Source: Nitrospira sp. (lineage in GTDB: Bacteria > Nitrospirota > Nitrospiria > Nitrospirales > Nitrospiraceae). From it: a DNA stretch of 64,000 bases. Where the stretch lies: positions 39,058 to 103,057 of the forward strand of contig JAFEBL010000003.1 of assembly GCA_018242665.1 (NCBI GenBank), written 5' to 3'. The translations under genes were made by a program, and so were the position numbers. Of this stretch, positions 8,526 to 16,520 are shown in pieces. The stretch's first letter is position 1. The number at the start of each line of letters is the position of its first letter. The notes below the pieces were generated by a model. The model ran no database searches, was not told the DNA's origin, and saw nothing but the letters and a program-made list of their open reading frames with translations.

Positions 8526-9424
8526 GACGACACCCCTCCGCCGCCGCCCGGCTGCTCCGCTTGCGGTTTCTTCTTCAAGTATTTGGCGGCCAACCCGCCG
8601 AGCGCGATGACCAACAGCATGAACAACTTCTTTCCTGCCACCAACAAGGGAATGATGAAGGCCCACAGCTTCGCCAATAGACCGGACTTGACGGCGGCGC
8701 CCGCGATCAGCGCCGTCAGGCCGACCGCCGCCACCTTGTCGGTGGTGCTGTTGAAATCGGTGTATCGCTTCCCTTCGACGAACTCCACGTTGGCCAACAA
8801 CTGGCTGACATGCGGCTTCAGCACCGGCAGCTGCTCCAGCGAGCCCACCATGTTCATGCTGAGATACCCCTGTCGTCCCAAGGCCAACGTATTGTAATTG
8901 ACCCCCACCGGCGATTCGGGTTCCTGCGCCGAGATCGCCCATACCACCTTGTTCGCCGCCTTGTCATAATGCGGCTTCTCTTCCCACCCGCGAATGATCA
9001 GCGGTCGAAACCCTTGCGCCTGGCGGTTCTTGTTGTCTTCCTCCGTGCCTTCTTTGATGGACGTCATCAGCGCATCGGCATCCCAATTGGCCGCGTCGTC
9101 GTCCTTCACGTACCCCGCATCGATATAACGCACGACCATGAACCACTGTTCGGCTTCGCCGGTCGCCGTGATCAGCCCCAGCTCGGAACCGGAGGGGAAG
9201 TTCCCCATTCTCTTCAGCAGCGCTTGTGTCTCCTGCGCACCAAGGAATTGATAGCCCTTAGGCAGCTTCAGCAACGCCTGATCGCCCAGCTTGGCTTCGG
9301 TGGGCCCCTCCAGCCAATGAAGGCCTGATGGTTTCGAATGTGATTCCTCAGCTATGGCCGGCAGAGTCCAGACGCAAAGCGTCACGGCAACGATGACCAG
9401 CAGGCGAATCATATGCCATCTCAT
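8522..9424 (-). CDS. DUF2167 membrane-anchored exported protein
   Basis: The 300-residue protein has a signal peptide at about 1-25, a DUF2167 ectodomain (LHWLEGPTEAKLGDQALLKL start and the NYNTLALGRQGYLSMNMVG region), and two C-terminal membrane segments near 230-285, ending in a Lys-rich and Gly-rich tail. An AAGGAGA site 8 nt upstream supports the ATG. The family's role is unknown; it is often described as a membrane-anchored extracytoplasmic protein. Here it is the first gene of a pair with an M50 protease, joined by a 4-nt overlap, which suggests that the protease acts on it or with it. Confidence 0.88.
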   Translation of the reverse strand: MRWHMIRLLVIVAVTLCVWTLPAIAEESHSKPSGLHWLEGPTEAKLGDQALLKLPKGYQFLGAQETQALLKRMGNFPSGSELGLITATGEAEQWFMVVRYIDAGYVKDDDAANWDADALMTSIKEGTEEDNKNRQAQGFRPLIIRGWEEKPHYDKAANKVVWAISAQEPESPVGVNYNTLALGRQGYLSMNMVGSLEQLPVLKPHVSQLLANVEFVEGKRYTDFNSTTDKVAAVGLTALIAGAAVKSGLLAKLWAFIIPLLVAGKKLFMLLVIALGGLAAKYLKKKPQAEQPGGGGGVSS

Positions 9425-9520
9425 AACCGGGTCTCCTTAAGAACTATTCGTGCGGTCTGCAAAACAATAGCGGCGGCTCGCCATCGGCAAATAGGCTGTT
9501 ATACTCAGCTCCGTAGCGTT

Positions 9521-9763
9521 TCAGCTATCTGTATCTCGGCGAAAGATGTCGATTTTTGAATATACGCCTGCTTCTTCTACCAAAGTAGTTATGGAAAACA
9601 GATCTGTTTCCAAAGACTCACACCCGTTCAGAAGTGGATAAGACAAGGTCCATTTGTAGGGCAAAGATCCTGCACATTTTACCTCGAGACTTGAATCTTC
9701 ACAGAGCAAAGACTGAACGAAGCCCATGAATTCTCGGCACAACTCATCAGAATTTGCACACAT
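9521..9763 (-). CDS. Small hypothetical protein in a low-GC patch
   Basis: The 80-residue frame lies in a stretch with visibly lower GC content than the genes on both sides. It has four cysteines spread through the chain (starting MCANSDELC) and no hydrophobic membrane segment. The C terminus is charged (IDIFRRDTDS). I recognise no family. The base composition and missing neighbours on either side suggest a recently acquired or decaying gene. It might also be chance open sequence. Confidence 0.4.
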   Translation of the reverse strand: MCANSDELCREFMGFVQSLLCEDSSLEVKCAGSLPYKWTLSYPLLNGCESLETDLFSITTLVEEAGVYSKIDIFRRDTDS

Positions 9764-9890
9764 GTCCCAGCAGCGCCATCACGAACCACTCGACCGGTCA
9801 GCTCGCCTCGGCTCATACCGCAGCTCCATCAACATCCAGTACAATATGAACGCCTCCCATCGACCGACGACCCAAATTCGGACCGTCGGT

Positions 9891-10583
9891 TTACGCGCGT
9901 GCCGCTTCAAGGATCAGCGCGGTGACTTCAACCGGGCGCGACGCCAATGAGGCGTGACTGGCGTCCAGTTCAATCTTCTTAACCGGATTCATGCGATCGG
10001 CCATCATCTGTTGGTTTTTCGGATTGATCATCCGGTCGTTGAGCGAGACCTGATAATAGCTCGGCCTCTTCCTCCAAGCGGGCGCCGTCACGTTGTCGCC
10101 GAAAGTGGTCCCGATTGGAGCCTTTTGGGTCACGGCCATGACCAGCGCTTCGTGTTCCGATAAATCCTGACAGAAGCTTTCCCGGAACTTTTCAGGCTTG
10201 ATCCATAGGAAGCCATCACTGTCAGCCGCAATATTTTCGAAAGCTGCAGGCGGTGTCGCTTGCGAAATCTGGCCCGCGCTTTCGCCCGCGTCCGGGGCGA
10301 AGGCGGCAATGTAAACCAACGCCTTCACGTTCGGTATGTCGCCTGCTTGCGTAATCACCTTGCCGCCATATGAGTGACCGACCAGCACGACAGGGCCTTT
10401 GATCTGAGCGACCATCTTGCGGGTGCGCTCCGCATCATCCGCGAGAGATGTCAGCGGATTCTCAACCGCATGGATGTCATTCGCCCCATAGCCATGCTTG
10501 CGCAACTCATTGATGACCTTGGCCCAATGGGCTGCGCCGCCCCAAAATCCATGCACCAAAACAATGTGTGACTTGTCAGACAT
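9891..10583 (-). CDS. Alpha/beta-hydrolase fold esterase
   Basis: The 230-residue protein shows the alpha/beta-hydrolase order: LVHGFWGGAAHW oxyanion region near residue 9, the GHSYGG nucleophile elbow near 69, and a C-terminal catalytic-His region DASHAS near 210. A strong AGGAGG-type site 6 nt upstream of the ATG fixes the start. There is no signal peptide, so it is probably cytoplasmic. The sequence style is that of small plant-esterase-like (RutD/methylesterase) hydrolases. The substrate cannot be deduced and the flanking genes are unrelated. Confidence 0.88.
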   Translation of the reverse strand: MSDKSHIVLVHGFWGGAAHWAKVINELRKHGYGANDIHAVENPLTSLADDAERTRKMVAQIKGPVVLVGHSYGGKVITQAGDIPNVKALVYIAAFAPDAGESAGQISQATPPAAFENIAADSDGFLWIKPEKFRESFCQDLSEHEALVMAVTQKAPIGTTFGDNVTAPAWRKRPSYYQVSLNDRMINPKNQQMMADRMNPVKKIELDASHASLASRPVEVTALILEAARA

Positions 10584-10740
10584 GTGATCCTCCTAGAAGC
10601 GGTGATTACTGGCAGCCGAATGATGTTCGTACATTATGTATGGTAACTGAGTGACATTGCTCTATGTCTTGCCCCCGAGATTAGTCATCGGAGACAGCTT
10701 TCCACCCATCTCGGCCATTTCCGATGTAGGGGTTCACTGC

Positions 10741-11853
10741 CTAGTACACCATGGTGGTCAAGGACAGCGGCCCGACGGCCGTCTTGTCCAATACCTTGAC
10801 CGCGACCCGGCCGATGACACGGCCGTCTTCCGCTTCCACATCGACGCGCCAATCCCCTGGATCGAGGCCTTCCTTGAAGGTGTAGGCGCGATACCCTCCC
10901 TCTCGCCCACCGGAAATCTTGAGCGGAATGCGATCGGCATCGCGAAATGGTTGACCGGTGTCAGGGCGGTAATACCAGTGATGATAGATCGTCGTTTTGA
11001 GCGCCACCGGCGCAAACACCGCCGTGAAGCAATAGACAGGGTCGTCGGCCGGGATGACATTGTCCGAGGTCTTCCACACCTCATACCAGGACTTTTCAAA
11101 ACTCAACTCGTACCGGTCACCCGAGCGCTTCACCTCATGATACATCCCACCATGCTTCAACGAGAGCGGCACCGGCGGAATCCAGTTCATAAAATAGAAG
11201 CCGACCAGCAGCGCAATCAGGCCAAGTGCCGGGGCAGCGGCCCACGTCGCCTCGCGTCTGGTTCGGGCGGCATTCCGCCAATAGATCAATTGCACAACCC
11301 GCAGCACGACCAATATGGTCAAGACCGCCCCCGCCAGAAAAATCACCGCATTCATCCATCCAGTCATGACCGGCAGGAAAAAGGTGAAGAACGCAAAACA
11401 GACCAGGGCGTAGAGGCTGACCAGCAGCTGCACGTTCGACAACCGGCTGCGGAGGAATTCGTTCGCCACGAGGAACGCCACGAGCACGCAAAAAAACACA
11501 GCCGTTCCGGCGAAGGTGGCGCTCTTGGAATAGAAGATGGCGTAGGCGCTGAAGAGCCCACCCAATAGGAACTGAATGGCCATCGGGGCATAAGGCTTGG
11601 CCTGCACAACCCATTTCATGAAGAACGGCGCGTCCGGCGGCAGATCCTCCACCGTGGCGTCCTGGGTTCCCAAACGCCCGGTCAGGACGATCAAAAATCC
11701 CAACAGCGTAAGGTAGGCCAACAGCAGCAGGTTATCCCGTAGACGGTCGATCCGCGTTAATACCAGCGTGTCGTAGGTCACCCCGCTAAAGAAAAACAGC
11801 GGCGGCAGGTAGGGCTTACCCAAAACCGATTGAAACCGTTGTAATGAGACCAT
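10741..11853 (-). CDS. DUF2914 domain membrane protein
   Basis: The 370-residue protein has six or seven hydrophobic segments in residues 35-245, followed by a C-terminal soluble DUF2914 domain. That domain has the conserved IYHHWYY motif and YRAYTFK...PGDWRVDVE, ending in GRVAVKVL. DUF2914 proteins are of unknown function; the domain looks like a beta-sandwich placed outside the membrane. The gene stands alone, with 157 bp to the hydrolase gene on one side and the A3/A4 repeat pair on the other. Confidence 0.85.
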   Translation of the reverse strand: MVSLQRFQSVLGKPYLPPLFFFSGVTYDTLVLTRIDRLRDNLLLLAYLTLLGFLIVLTGRLGTQDATVEDLPPDAPFFMKWVVQAKPYAPMAIQFLLGGLFSAYAIFYSKSATFAGTAVFFCVLVAFLVANEFLRSRLSNVQLLVSLYALVCFAFFTFFLPVMTGWMNAVIFLAGAVLTILVVLRVVQLIYWRNAARTRREATWAAAPALGLIALLVGFYFMNWIPPVPLSLKHGGMYHEVKRSGDRYELSFEKSWYEVWKTSDNVIPADDPVYCFTAVFAPVALKTTIYHHWYYRPDTGQPFRDADRIPLKISGGREGGYRAYTFKEGLDPGDWRVDVEAEDGRVIGRVAVKVLDKTAVGPLSLTTMVY

Positions 11854-11992
11854 GCGCTAGATTTCAGGAGACGCAGGCGATTGTCAAACGAAGAGACGAA
11901 TCAGGCGACGAAATCGAAAGGCCATGACTATGTGATAAATGGCGAGTCCATACCGCAGCAGAAAAGAATTCCTGGCATGCATGATGTCACCC

Positions 11993-12111
11993 GGCGGCTC
12001 AACATGATCATCCAGCAAGGCCGCAGGGAGTGAAGGACCCGAGGCGTACCCTTCCGTACGTTGAGGGTCCGAAACGACCGAGAACGCAGCTGGGGATCAT
12101 GTTCAGCCGCC
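11993..12111. repeat. Family A palindromic element, copy A3
   Basis: The arms GGCGGCTCAACATGATC (from 11993) and GATCATGTTCAGCCGCC (to 12111) are inverted. The core has GCAAGGCCGCAGGGAG, GAGGCGTACCC, CGTACGTTGAGG and CGAGAACGCAGC. It sits 9 bp from copy A4 in the same orientation. It is the only copy not touching a stop codon, though the tandem as a whole does through A4. Confidence 0.85.
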
Positions 12112-12120
12112 AAAACACTA

Positions 12121-12244
12121 CAGGATGCTCAAAACGGTTGTCCGGCAAGGCCGCAACGAGTGAGAGCGCGAGGCGTACGTTGCCTGGTACGTCGAGCCCT
12201 CGAACGACGCGAGAACGCCGCCGGACACCGTTTTCAGCATCCTG
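12121..12244. repeat. Family A palindromic element, copy A4
   Basis: The arms are CAGGATGCTCAAAACGG at the left and CCGTTTTCAGCATCCTG at the right, a perfect inversion over 17 bases apart from one or two positions. The core has GCAAGGCCGCAACGAG, GAGGCGTACG, GGTACGTCGAG and CGAGAACGCCGC. The last base directly precedes the stop codon (12245-12247) of the next minus-strand gene. Together with A3 it fills most of the 391-bp gap between genes; the remaining bases 11854-11992 hold nothing I recognise. Confidence 0.88.
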
Positions 12245-13306
12245 TTACATGAAGGGAGGGAGCGGCGCATAGACGACCGGCATTCCCAACAGTCGTTCCA
12301 ACCATCCGGCCATGTGCTCCTCCGCCAACGGAGCGCGATTGAGCCGCACCTCCAATTGAAACCCTCCGGCTGTGCCTACGATTCCGATGATGGCCGACGC
12401 ATCTTCTCCCTCGGGCATCAATTCCTGTGTTTGAAACTCACAGAGGGTACTGTAAAGACGGCCCTGCGGCGCGATGGTCTCCAACACTTCCGGCAATTCA
12501 CCCAGCGCGCAATGCACGGAGCAACGGTAGACGGAGCGAGCGCCGGGTTGCACGGCGGCAAACGCGTCTAATGCCTGATCAGAAAATCCCGTGAGGTAGG
12601 CCCGTACCCCGGCCGGCTGCGGCGCGAAGGTGGCGGCTAACCGGCTCGCCGGCACCAGAAATTCATACGCATCCAGCGTGTTGTACTCGAACTGGCAGGG
12701 CCCGAAGGCATCGGGCCAGGAACAGAAAAACGGGGTCGCGGGATCTGAGGGACGTAAGACCACGTTGTCGTTGTCGACGAACGTTTCGACCGGCACATCC
12801 AGCGTGGCAATGGCATCGAGAAAAATAGCCCGACGCTCATCGATCCACTCGGTGCGCTGGGCGTCTGCCCGCGTCTCGCCCGGTGTCACGACTTCTTGCG
12901 TATGGAGACGCACGCGAATGAAGGCATGGTTGTGCCGGAACCCGAGCCAGAACATGGACAGGGGGTGATGGAATCTCAGGCCGGGTTTGGTGCGCCAGGG
13001 GTGACTAATCGAGCAGTAGGTGCCGACATCCTGAAAGCGCTGATAGACGGTGTGATAGCCACCCGCCAGCAGAAAGAAATCGCCCTTCCAGCCATCGCGA
13101 ATGTGCACGAGGGTCACATCTTCCGTGGCCCAATGGTCCAGTAGATCGAAGGCCTCGGGAGAGTCGACCGCCCAGTCCTCCACATAACAGATGACGTCCT
13201 TGGCGGGGTGCGCCGGTTTCAGCCCCAAGGCTGCCAGGCGCTCCCCGACCGCAAGAACCTCTTGGAAGGTCAGTCGGCCGGAGGTCTCCCACCGCCGTTC
13301 ACGCAC
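12245..13306 (-). CDS. Hypothetical protein, 353 residues
   Basis: No family was recognised. The protein is soluble, with no signal peptide or membrane segment, and rich in aromatic residues (WPDAFGPCQFEYNTLDAYEF). Several Cys and His residues lie in the first half (around CYVEDW, HWATEDVTLVHIRDGW, CSISHPW). The GTG start is supported by GGAGGG five bases upstream. It is followed downstream by repeat A4 and preceded by a lipoprotein gene 45 bp away on the same strand. A metal-binding or enzymatic role is possible but unsupported. Confidence 0.7.
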   Translation of the reverse strand: MRERRWETSGRLTFQEVLAVGERLAALGLKPAHPAKDVICYVEDWAVDSPEAFDLLDHWATEDVTLVHIRDGWKGDFFLLAGGYHTVYQRFQDVGTYCSISHPWRTKPGLRFHHPLSMFWLGFRHNHAFIRVRLHTQEVVTPGETRADAQRTEWIDERRAIFLDAIATLDVPVETFVDNDNVVLRPSDPATPFFCSWPDAFGPCQFEYNTLDAYEFLVPASRLAATFAPQPAGVRAYLTGFSDQALDAFAAVQPGARSVYRCSVHCALGELPEVLETIAPQGRLYSTLCEFQTQELMPEGEDASAIIGIVGTAGGFQLEVRLNRAPLAEEHMAGWLERLLGMPVVYAPLPPFM

Positions 13307-13351
13307 AACGTCCCTCCGCAGGCTGCGTGTCGCTCTGAGACATGGGACGTC

Positions 13352-14002
13352 TCACTTCACAGACTTCAGCGCACGGCCCTCGATTTTCGTATCGGCAATG
13401 AAGCGCTCGATGCCATCCTGCAGGAGGCCGGACATGAGGTTCTCGACATCTTCGCTGGTAAACCAGAACACCAGCTTAGTCTGCTCGCCCTGAATGTTCC
13501 GTTGCGTCGTGCTGTCATCCGCGAGATTCTTCACCTTGACGACCAGCCGGCTCTCACCCGCCAACTTGGTGTTGAACACGCGGCTCTTGGCGTTCGCCGA
13601 AAAATTCAGAATTTCTCCGCCAATCACGATGTCCGCCCCCGACACCCCCACGCCAGACTGCACGACGCGCGCATCCCACCCGCGACGATTCCACCCGCGC
13701 CACCGCAAGGCTTCCGCCAAGGCTTCGGCAACGGTCACGCCTGGAGATCCGCCCGTGACGTTGAAGTTGGTCACGCCACCGCCCAGGTGGGTGCGCTGGC
13801 CGATCTTCGCCCGATCCGCCCGGAGGTCCTCAAATGGCTCGATCACGATTTTCAACGGCTCAGGCTGGCCGCTCTGCACGAACGGTTGCTGCGGCTGCAC
13901 ATTGACCGACACCATTTCTCCGGTTCCGGCACAACCCCAGAGCAGCGCCAATCCCACTGCCAAACACAATTGACTCGCGATTCGACATCCCTGTGCAATC
14001 AC
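13352..14002 (-). CDS. YajG/DUF4410-like lipoprotein
   Basis: The 216-residue protein has a signal peptide with a lipobox LLWGC at about residues 20-24, so it should be a lipoprotein. The mature part begins with a sentence-like pattern typical of YajG and DUF4410 proteins: IVIEPFEDLRADRAKIGQR near 50, then a predicted alpha/beta domain with VAEALAEALRWRGW and ADIVIGGEILNFS. Such domains resemble the TolB N-terminal/GNA1162 fold and sit on the periplasmic face of the outer membrane. Function is unknown. The family call is by pattern and not certain. Confidence 0.65.
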   Translation of the reverse strand: MIAQGCRIASQLCLAVGLALLWGCAGTGEMVSVNVQPQQPFVQSGQPEPLKIVIEPFEDLRADRAKIGQRTHLGGGVTNFNVTGGSPGVTVAEALAEALRWRGWNRRGWDARVVQSGVGVSGADIVIGGEILNFSANAKSRVFNTKLAGESRLVVKVKNLADDSTTQRNIQGEQTKLVFWFTSEDVENLMSGLLQDGIERFIADTKIEGRALKSVK

Positions 14003-14153
14003 ACATGCCTCCCTGTCAGTATGTGGCTGTACCGAAACGGGCCCAGTCTACCCAAGTCCTGGCCGGATAACAAACGGGAAGGGGCCCATAGCAGCAGGAA
14101 ATTTCATGCGGAGCCGGGGCGAGTCCTCGGTCGAAGCCCGGCCCAACCGGCGG

Positions 14154-14771
14154 CTACGGCGTGAGAAGGGGAAGGAGGCTCCGGAAGGTTTCCCGCCCGA
14201 GTTCAGGGAGGCGTCCCTCGCGTAAGGCCAGAGAATCCAGCGGCACAAACCGGGCGATTTTGAACCAGGCCCGCCCGGACAAGACGGCGGCCAATTGCGC
14301 CTTCCGGTCGTGGGTGATCGGCAACGTATACCCTTCGCCCCGCTTCCACTCCCATAACGTGGGCGCCAAGGAGAGCTCCAGACCCTGACCGGCCAGCTGG
14401 TGAAACCGGTCAAAGAAGTTCTTTTTGCACTGCTTCACCTGACCGCCCTCAACGATCATCGCAAAGACCAAATGATGGCCCCACCAACACAACGATCGAA
14501 AGGTGAACTTGTCATCACCAAGGAAATGTTTCGGATAGTCCAGATATTGATAGGGGCACTGTTCGAGACGTTCGCCCTTCACGGATTGTGCCTTGGTCGG
14601 ATCAAACCCGGGGGGAAGCAACAATGTCATTCGCGCCAGGTCCTCTTGCAACCCTGCTTGCAGAGCTACCAGCAACGTCTGCACCTTGAGGATGGTCCGC
14701 TCCTTCGCATGGAACAACTCCCGATCCCCGACCAAGGTCAGCTCAGCGGCTGTCAGACATTGTTCCTGCAA
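14154..14771 (-). CDS. Hypothetical protein, 205 residues
   Basis: The reading frame has normal codon usage and no membrane segment. Features are a hydrophobic N-terminal helix region rich in Leu/Gln (LLVALQAGLQEDLARM), a Cys-Trp-Trp-His stretch (SLCWWGHH) and a KQCKKNFFDRFHQL helix. I recognise no family. The start is a TTG with GAGAGGG upstream; the next good starts are internal. It lies between the lipoprotein gene and repeat A5 and may be an independent unit. Confidence 0.6.
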   Translation of the reverse strand: MQEQCLTAAELTLVGDRELFHAKERTILKVQTLLVALQAGLQEDLARMTLLLPPGFDPTKAQSVKGERLEQCPYQYLDYPKHFLGDDKFTFRSLCWWGHHLVFAMIVEGGQVKQCKKNFFDRFHQLAGQGLELSLAPTLWEWKRGEGYTLPITHDRKAQLAAVLSGRAWFKIARFVPLDSLALREGRLPELGRETFRSLLPLLTP

Positions 14772-14844
14772 GGGAGAGTGCCCTCTCGTGCGTAACCGAA
14801 TGAAGCATGATGTTGAACAGGGTCCGATTCAGCGAGCGATGGTC

Positions 14845-14968
14845 GGATGCTCAAACGGCCCGTCCGGCAAAGCCGCAGATGACGACAAGACCGGAGGCAT
14901 ACCCTTCGGGGTACGTTGAGGATCTTGTCGAGGCGAGAACGCACCCGGCGGGTCGTTTCAGCACCCGG
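14845..14968. repeat. Family A palindromic element, copy A5
   Basis: The arms GGATGCTCAAACGGCCCGTCCGGC and GCACCCGGCGGGTCGTTTCAGCACC are inverted with a few mismatches. The core has GCAAAGCCGCAGATGA, GGAGGCATACCC, GGGTACGTTGAGGATC and GGCGAGAACGCACC. The right end is directly followed by the stop codon (14969-14971) of a minus-strand gene. Confidence 0.85.
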
Positions 14969-15343
14969 TTAGGTTTTTTGGAGGGACTCAAACACCGACA
15001 CCTGCATATCGAACATGCGCCGGCATTCGCCACAACGCAACCCGACCTGATCGCGGATGACATCCAACTCCCTGATCGTGACGGACACGGGGTGGGCACG
15101 CAGGCAGTCTTCCAGCGATTCTCTGGCCGTTGGCATCGCTTTGGGTCTTTCGACTTCACCGCCGAGCGGGACGGCCGCAACCCGGCCCACCACCTGGTCG
15201 GCTGTCATCAGGTGCATCATGCGGCAGGATGTGCAGGCCACCACGAGCCGGCCCTGTTCATCAATCCGCTTGAGCGAGAGACACAAAGGATGGACAGCAA
15301 AACACTGTTGGACAAATGCTCCGCTCTGAAACCGCTGTGTCAT
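14969..15343 (-). CDS. Hypothetical cysteine-rich protein with two CxxC pairs
   Basis: The 124-residue protein has CTSC near residue 38 and CGEC near residue 105, plus further single Cys residues, which together could form a zinc or redox site. The middle part (ESLEDCLRAHPVSVTIREL) looks helical. There is no signal peptide, so it should be cytoplasmic. The ATG at 15343 was preferred over an upstream in-frame GTG at 15349. No family was recognised. Its stop codon touches repeat A5. Confidence 0.6.
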   Translation of the reverse strand: MTQRFQSGAFVQQCFAVHPLCLSLKRIDEQGRLVVACTSCRMMHLMTADQVVGRVAAVPLGGEVERPKAMPTARESLEDCLRAHPVSVTIRELDVIRDQVGLRCGECRRMFDMQVSVFESLQKT

Positions 15344-15484
15344 AGCCACCTATTGCAAGACCAGCCGATACGCTGTATCCGACTTCGTTCGTCGCTCGTG
15401 TAGCGTCGTTCGTCTGCAGAACAACACTCTGGCCTGGTGCTCACGCGTAGGCCTCAGCGACACGCTCTCAATCCGTCCGGCCGC

Positions 15485-15519
15485 GTTTCACGTCTTATGT
15501 TTTACGCTGTACGACGCTA
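15485..15519. repeat. Heptad-periodic tandem repeat (family C, copy 2)
   Basis: Five 7-mers follow in register: GTTTCAC, GTCTTAT, GTTTTAC, GCTGTAC, GACGCTA. The last one contains the stop codon of the small membrane-protein gene that ends at 15517. The 15376-15420 stretch shows a weaker TCGT-rich pattern that may be an extension. Confidence 0.55.
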
Positions 15520-15852
15520 CAGTTTGGTCAACCCGAGCATCATGAGCACGCCAAGGGCGTAGGGAATCATACAGGAATACAGCACCGCGTTGAATGCTCG
15601 ATCGGGGGTGCTCGACTGAATGGTGCGATCCTTGTAAATGAATTCGTAGGCGAGAATGAGCAGCGTCAGGGTCAATACGAAGACCCGGCTGGTGCGAGGC
15701 CAGGTGTAATGGCCGCTCACGATGAAATTGGCCGTAAAGAATCCGCTGGAGACGAAGAGCAGCGGCGCGAGCACGTACCGAAGGGTATGGGAAAAGAAGA
15801 CGTGCCAGGCCGGCCTGGTCGAACGTTGCTGCGGATCTAATAAGAGGGTCAT
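15517..15852 (-). CDS. Small integral membrane protein, unknown
   Basis: The 111-residue protein has three hydrophobic segments (about 25-45, 57-72 and 88-107) separated by short charged loops, the second including YEFIYKDR. No family was recognised. Its ATG overlaps the stop codon of the upstream zinc-ribbon gene by 4 nt (ATGA), so the two are translationally coupled and probably work together. Confidence 0.65.
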   Translation of the reverse strand: MTLLLDPQQRSTRPAWHVFFSHTLRYVLAPLLFVSSGFFTANFIVSGHYTWPRTSRVFVLTLTLLILAYEFIYKDRTIQSSTPDRAFNAVLYSCMIPYALGVLMMLGLTKL

Positions 15853-16133
15853 GACCCGACGGGCGCGGGTTGGCTGGACGGGATAGCCTGCTTTGCCTGC
15901 TCCTCGGCAGTCCGACAGCTCTTACAAATACGGGGACGCTGCTTGAGGAAGCTGATTTTCCCGCTCGCGAGACAACTATAATGGACGAACTCGTCACACA
16001 CGGTGCAGCGTGACCAGCCGCCACGGAACATCGTTTTGTCACGGTAGAGCCCTTGCTGACAGACCTTGCAGTTCCGGGGTTCGATCCCCAGCAACATGGG
16101 CTCCCAGTCCCCACCGGCTTTCCGAATACTCAT
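15849..16133 (-). CDS. Small zinc-ribbon protein with several CxxC motifs
   Basis: The 94-residue protein has CKVC near 22-25, CTVC near 42-45, a HYSC segment near 50, and CKSC near 68, a pattern that can hold two zinc ions in a RING/FYVE- or treble-clef-like arrangement. The C terminus is Ala/Pro-rich. The ATG at 16133 was chosen: the longer frame upstream is repeat-like sequence. A TATACT lies 8 nt before this ATG on the same strand, so the transcript may be leaderless. It is coupled to the following membrane-protein gene. Confidence 0.7.
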   Translation of the reverse strand: MSIRKAGGDWEPMLLGIEPRNCKVCQQGLYRDKTMFRGGWSRCTVCDEFVHYSCLASGKISFLKQRPRICKSCRTAEEQAKQAIPSSQPAPVGS

Positions 16134-16520
16134 GACGCGGGAGTATAACGAAGGGGTCGAAGAAAAAACAAGGAGGGAGAGGGAAGGAGAGCGGGCTGGT
16201 GGTCCCCCATGATCGCGCAACGCGCGGCCTTGAAAGGCCCTCGTTGGACGCGCTCAATTCGGGGAAATCACCAGACAGCCCTCCTATAAGACAGACGTAA
16301 GAAGAACGCGCACGATCAGAATGTGCTCGTCCGATGCGCCCAGTGAAGGGCCACCGTGTGAGTCCCTCGGTAAGAGACGTAGGCATGATCAAATGCCTAG
16401 GCCGTGCCTTCCCCGAGCAAGAGGATGCCGGTTGGGCCCAGCTTCATTGACACTCCTTCAACCCTTTTGCTACTCTCCGCCGGTTCCGATCCGCTCATCG
16501 CCAATGTCAGCTATCTACCC
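16134..16520. other. Divergent intergenic region
   Basis: These 387 bp separate the minus-strand zinc-ribbon gene from the plus-strand polyprenyl synthase gene. They contain the family B element (16221-16253) and a TATACT on the minus strand near 16142-16147. An open frame continuous with the synthase begins at 16404, but its translation looks like chance. I see no small RNA or further gene. Confidence 0.5.
16221..16253. repeat. Family B 33-bp element, copy 1
   Basis: In reverse complement this reads GCGCGTCCAACGAGGGCC then TTTCAAGGCCGCGCG. It contains a hairpin GGCCTT-TC-AAGGCC. The same 33 bp occurs once more, in the opposite orientation, at 23196-23228 with one mismatch in the loop (TCC for TTC) and one at the end. 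It lies in the divergent gap between the zinc-ribbon gene and the polyprenyl synthase gene. Confidence 0.7.

Noticed and set aside
8526..8942. N-terminal extension of the M50 protease frame
   Set aside because: It would lie antisense-like within the DUF2167 gene; the GTG at 8525 gives a normal M50 start.
16068..16085. tRNA T-arm-like GGTTCGATCC sequence
   Set aside because: It lies inside the zinc-ribbon coding region and no acceptor, D-arm or anticodon stem can be built around it.
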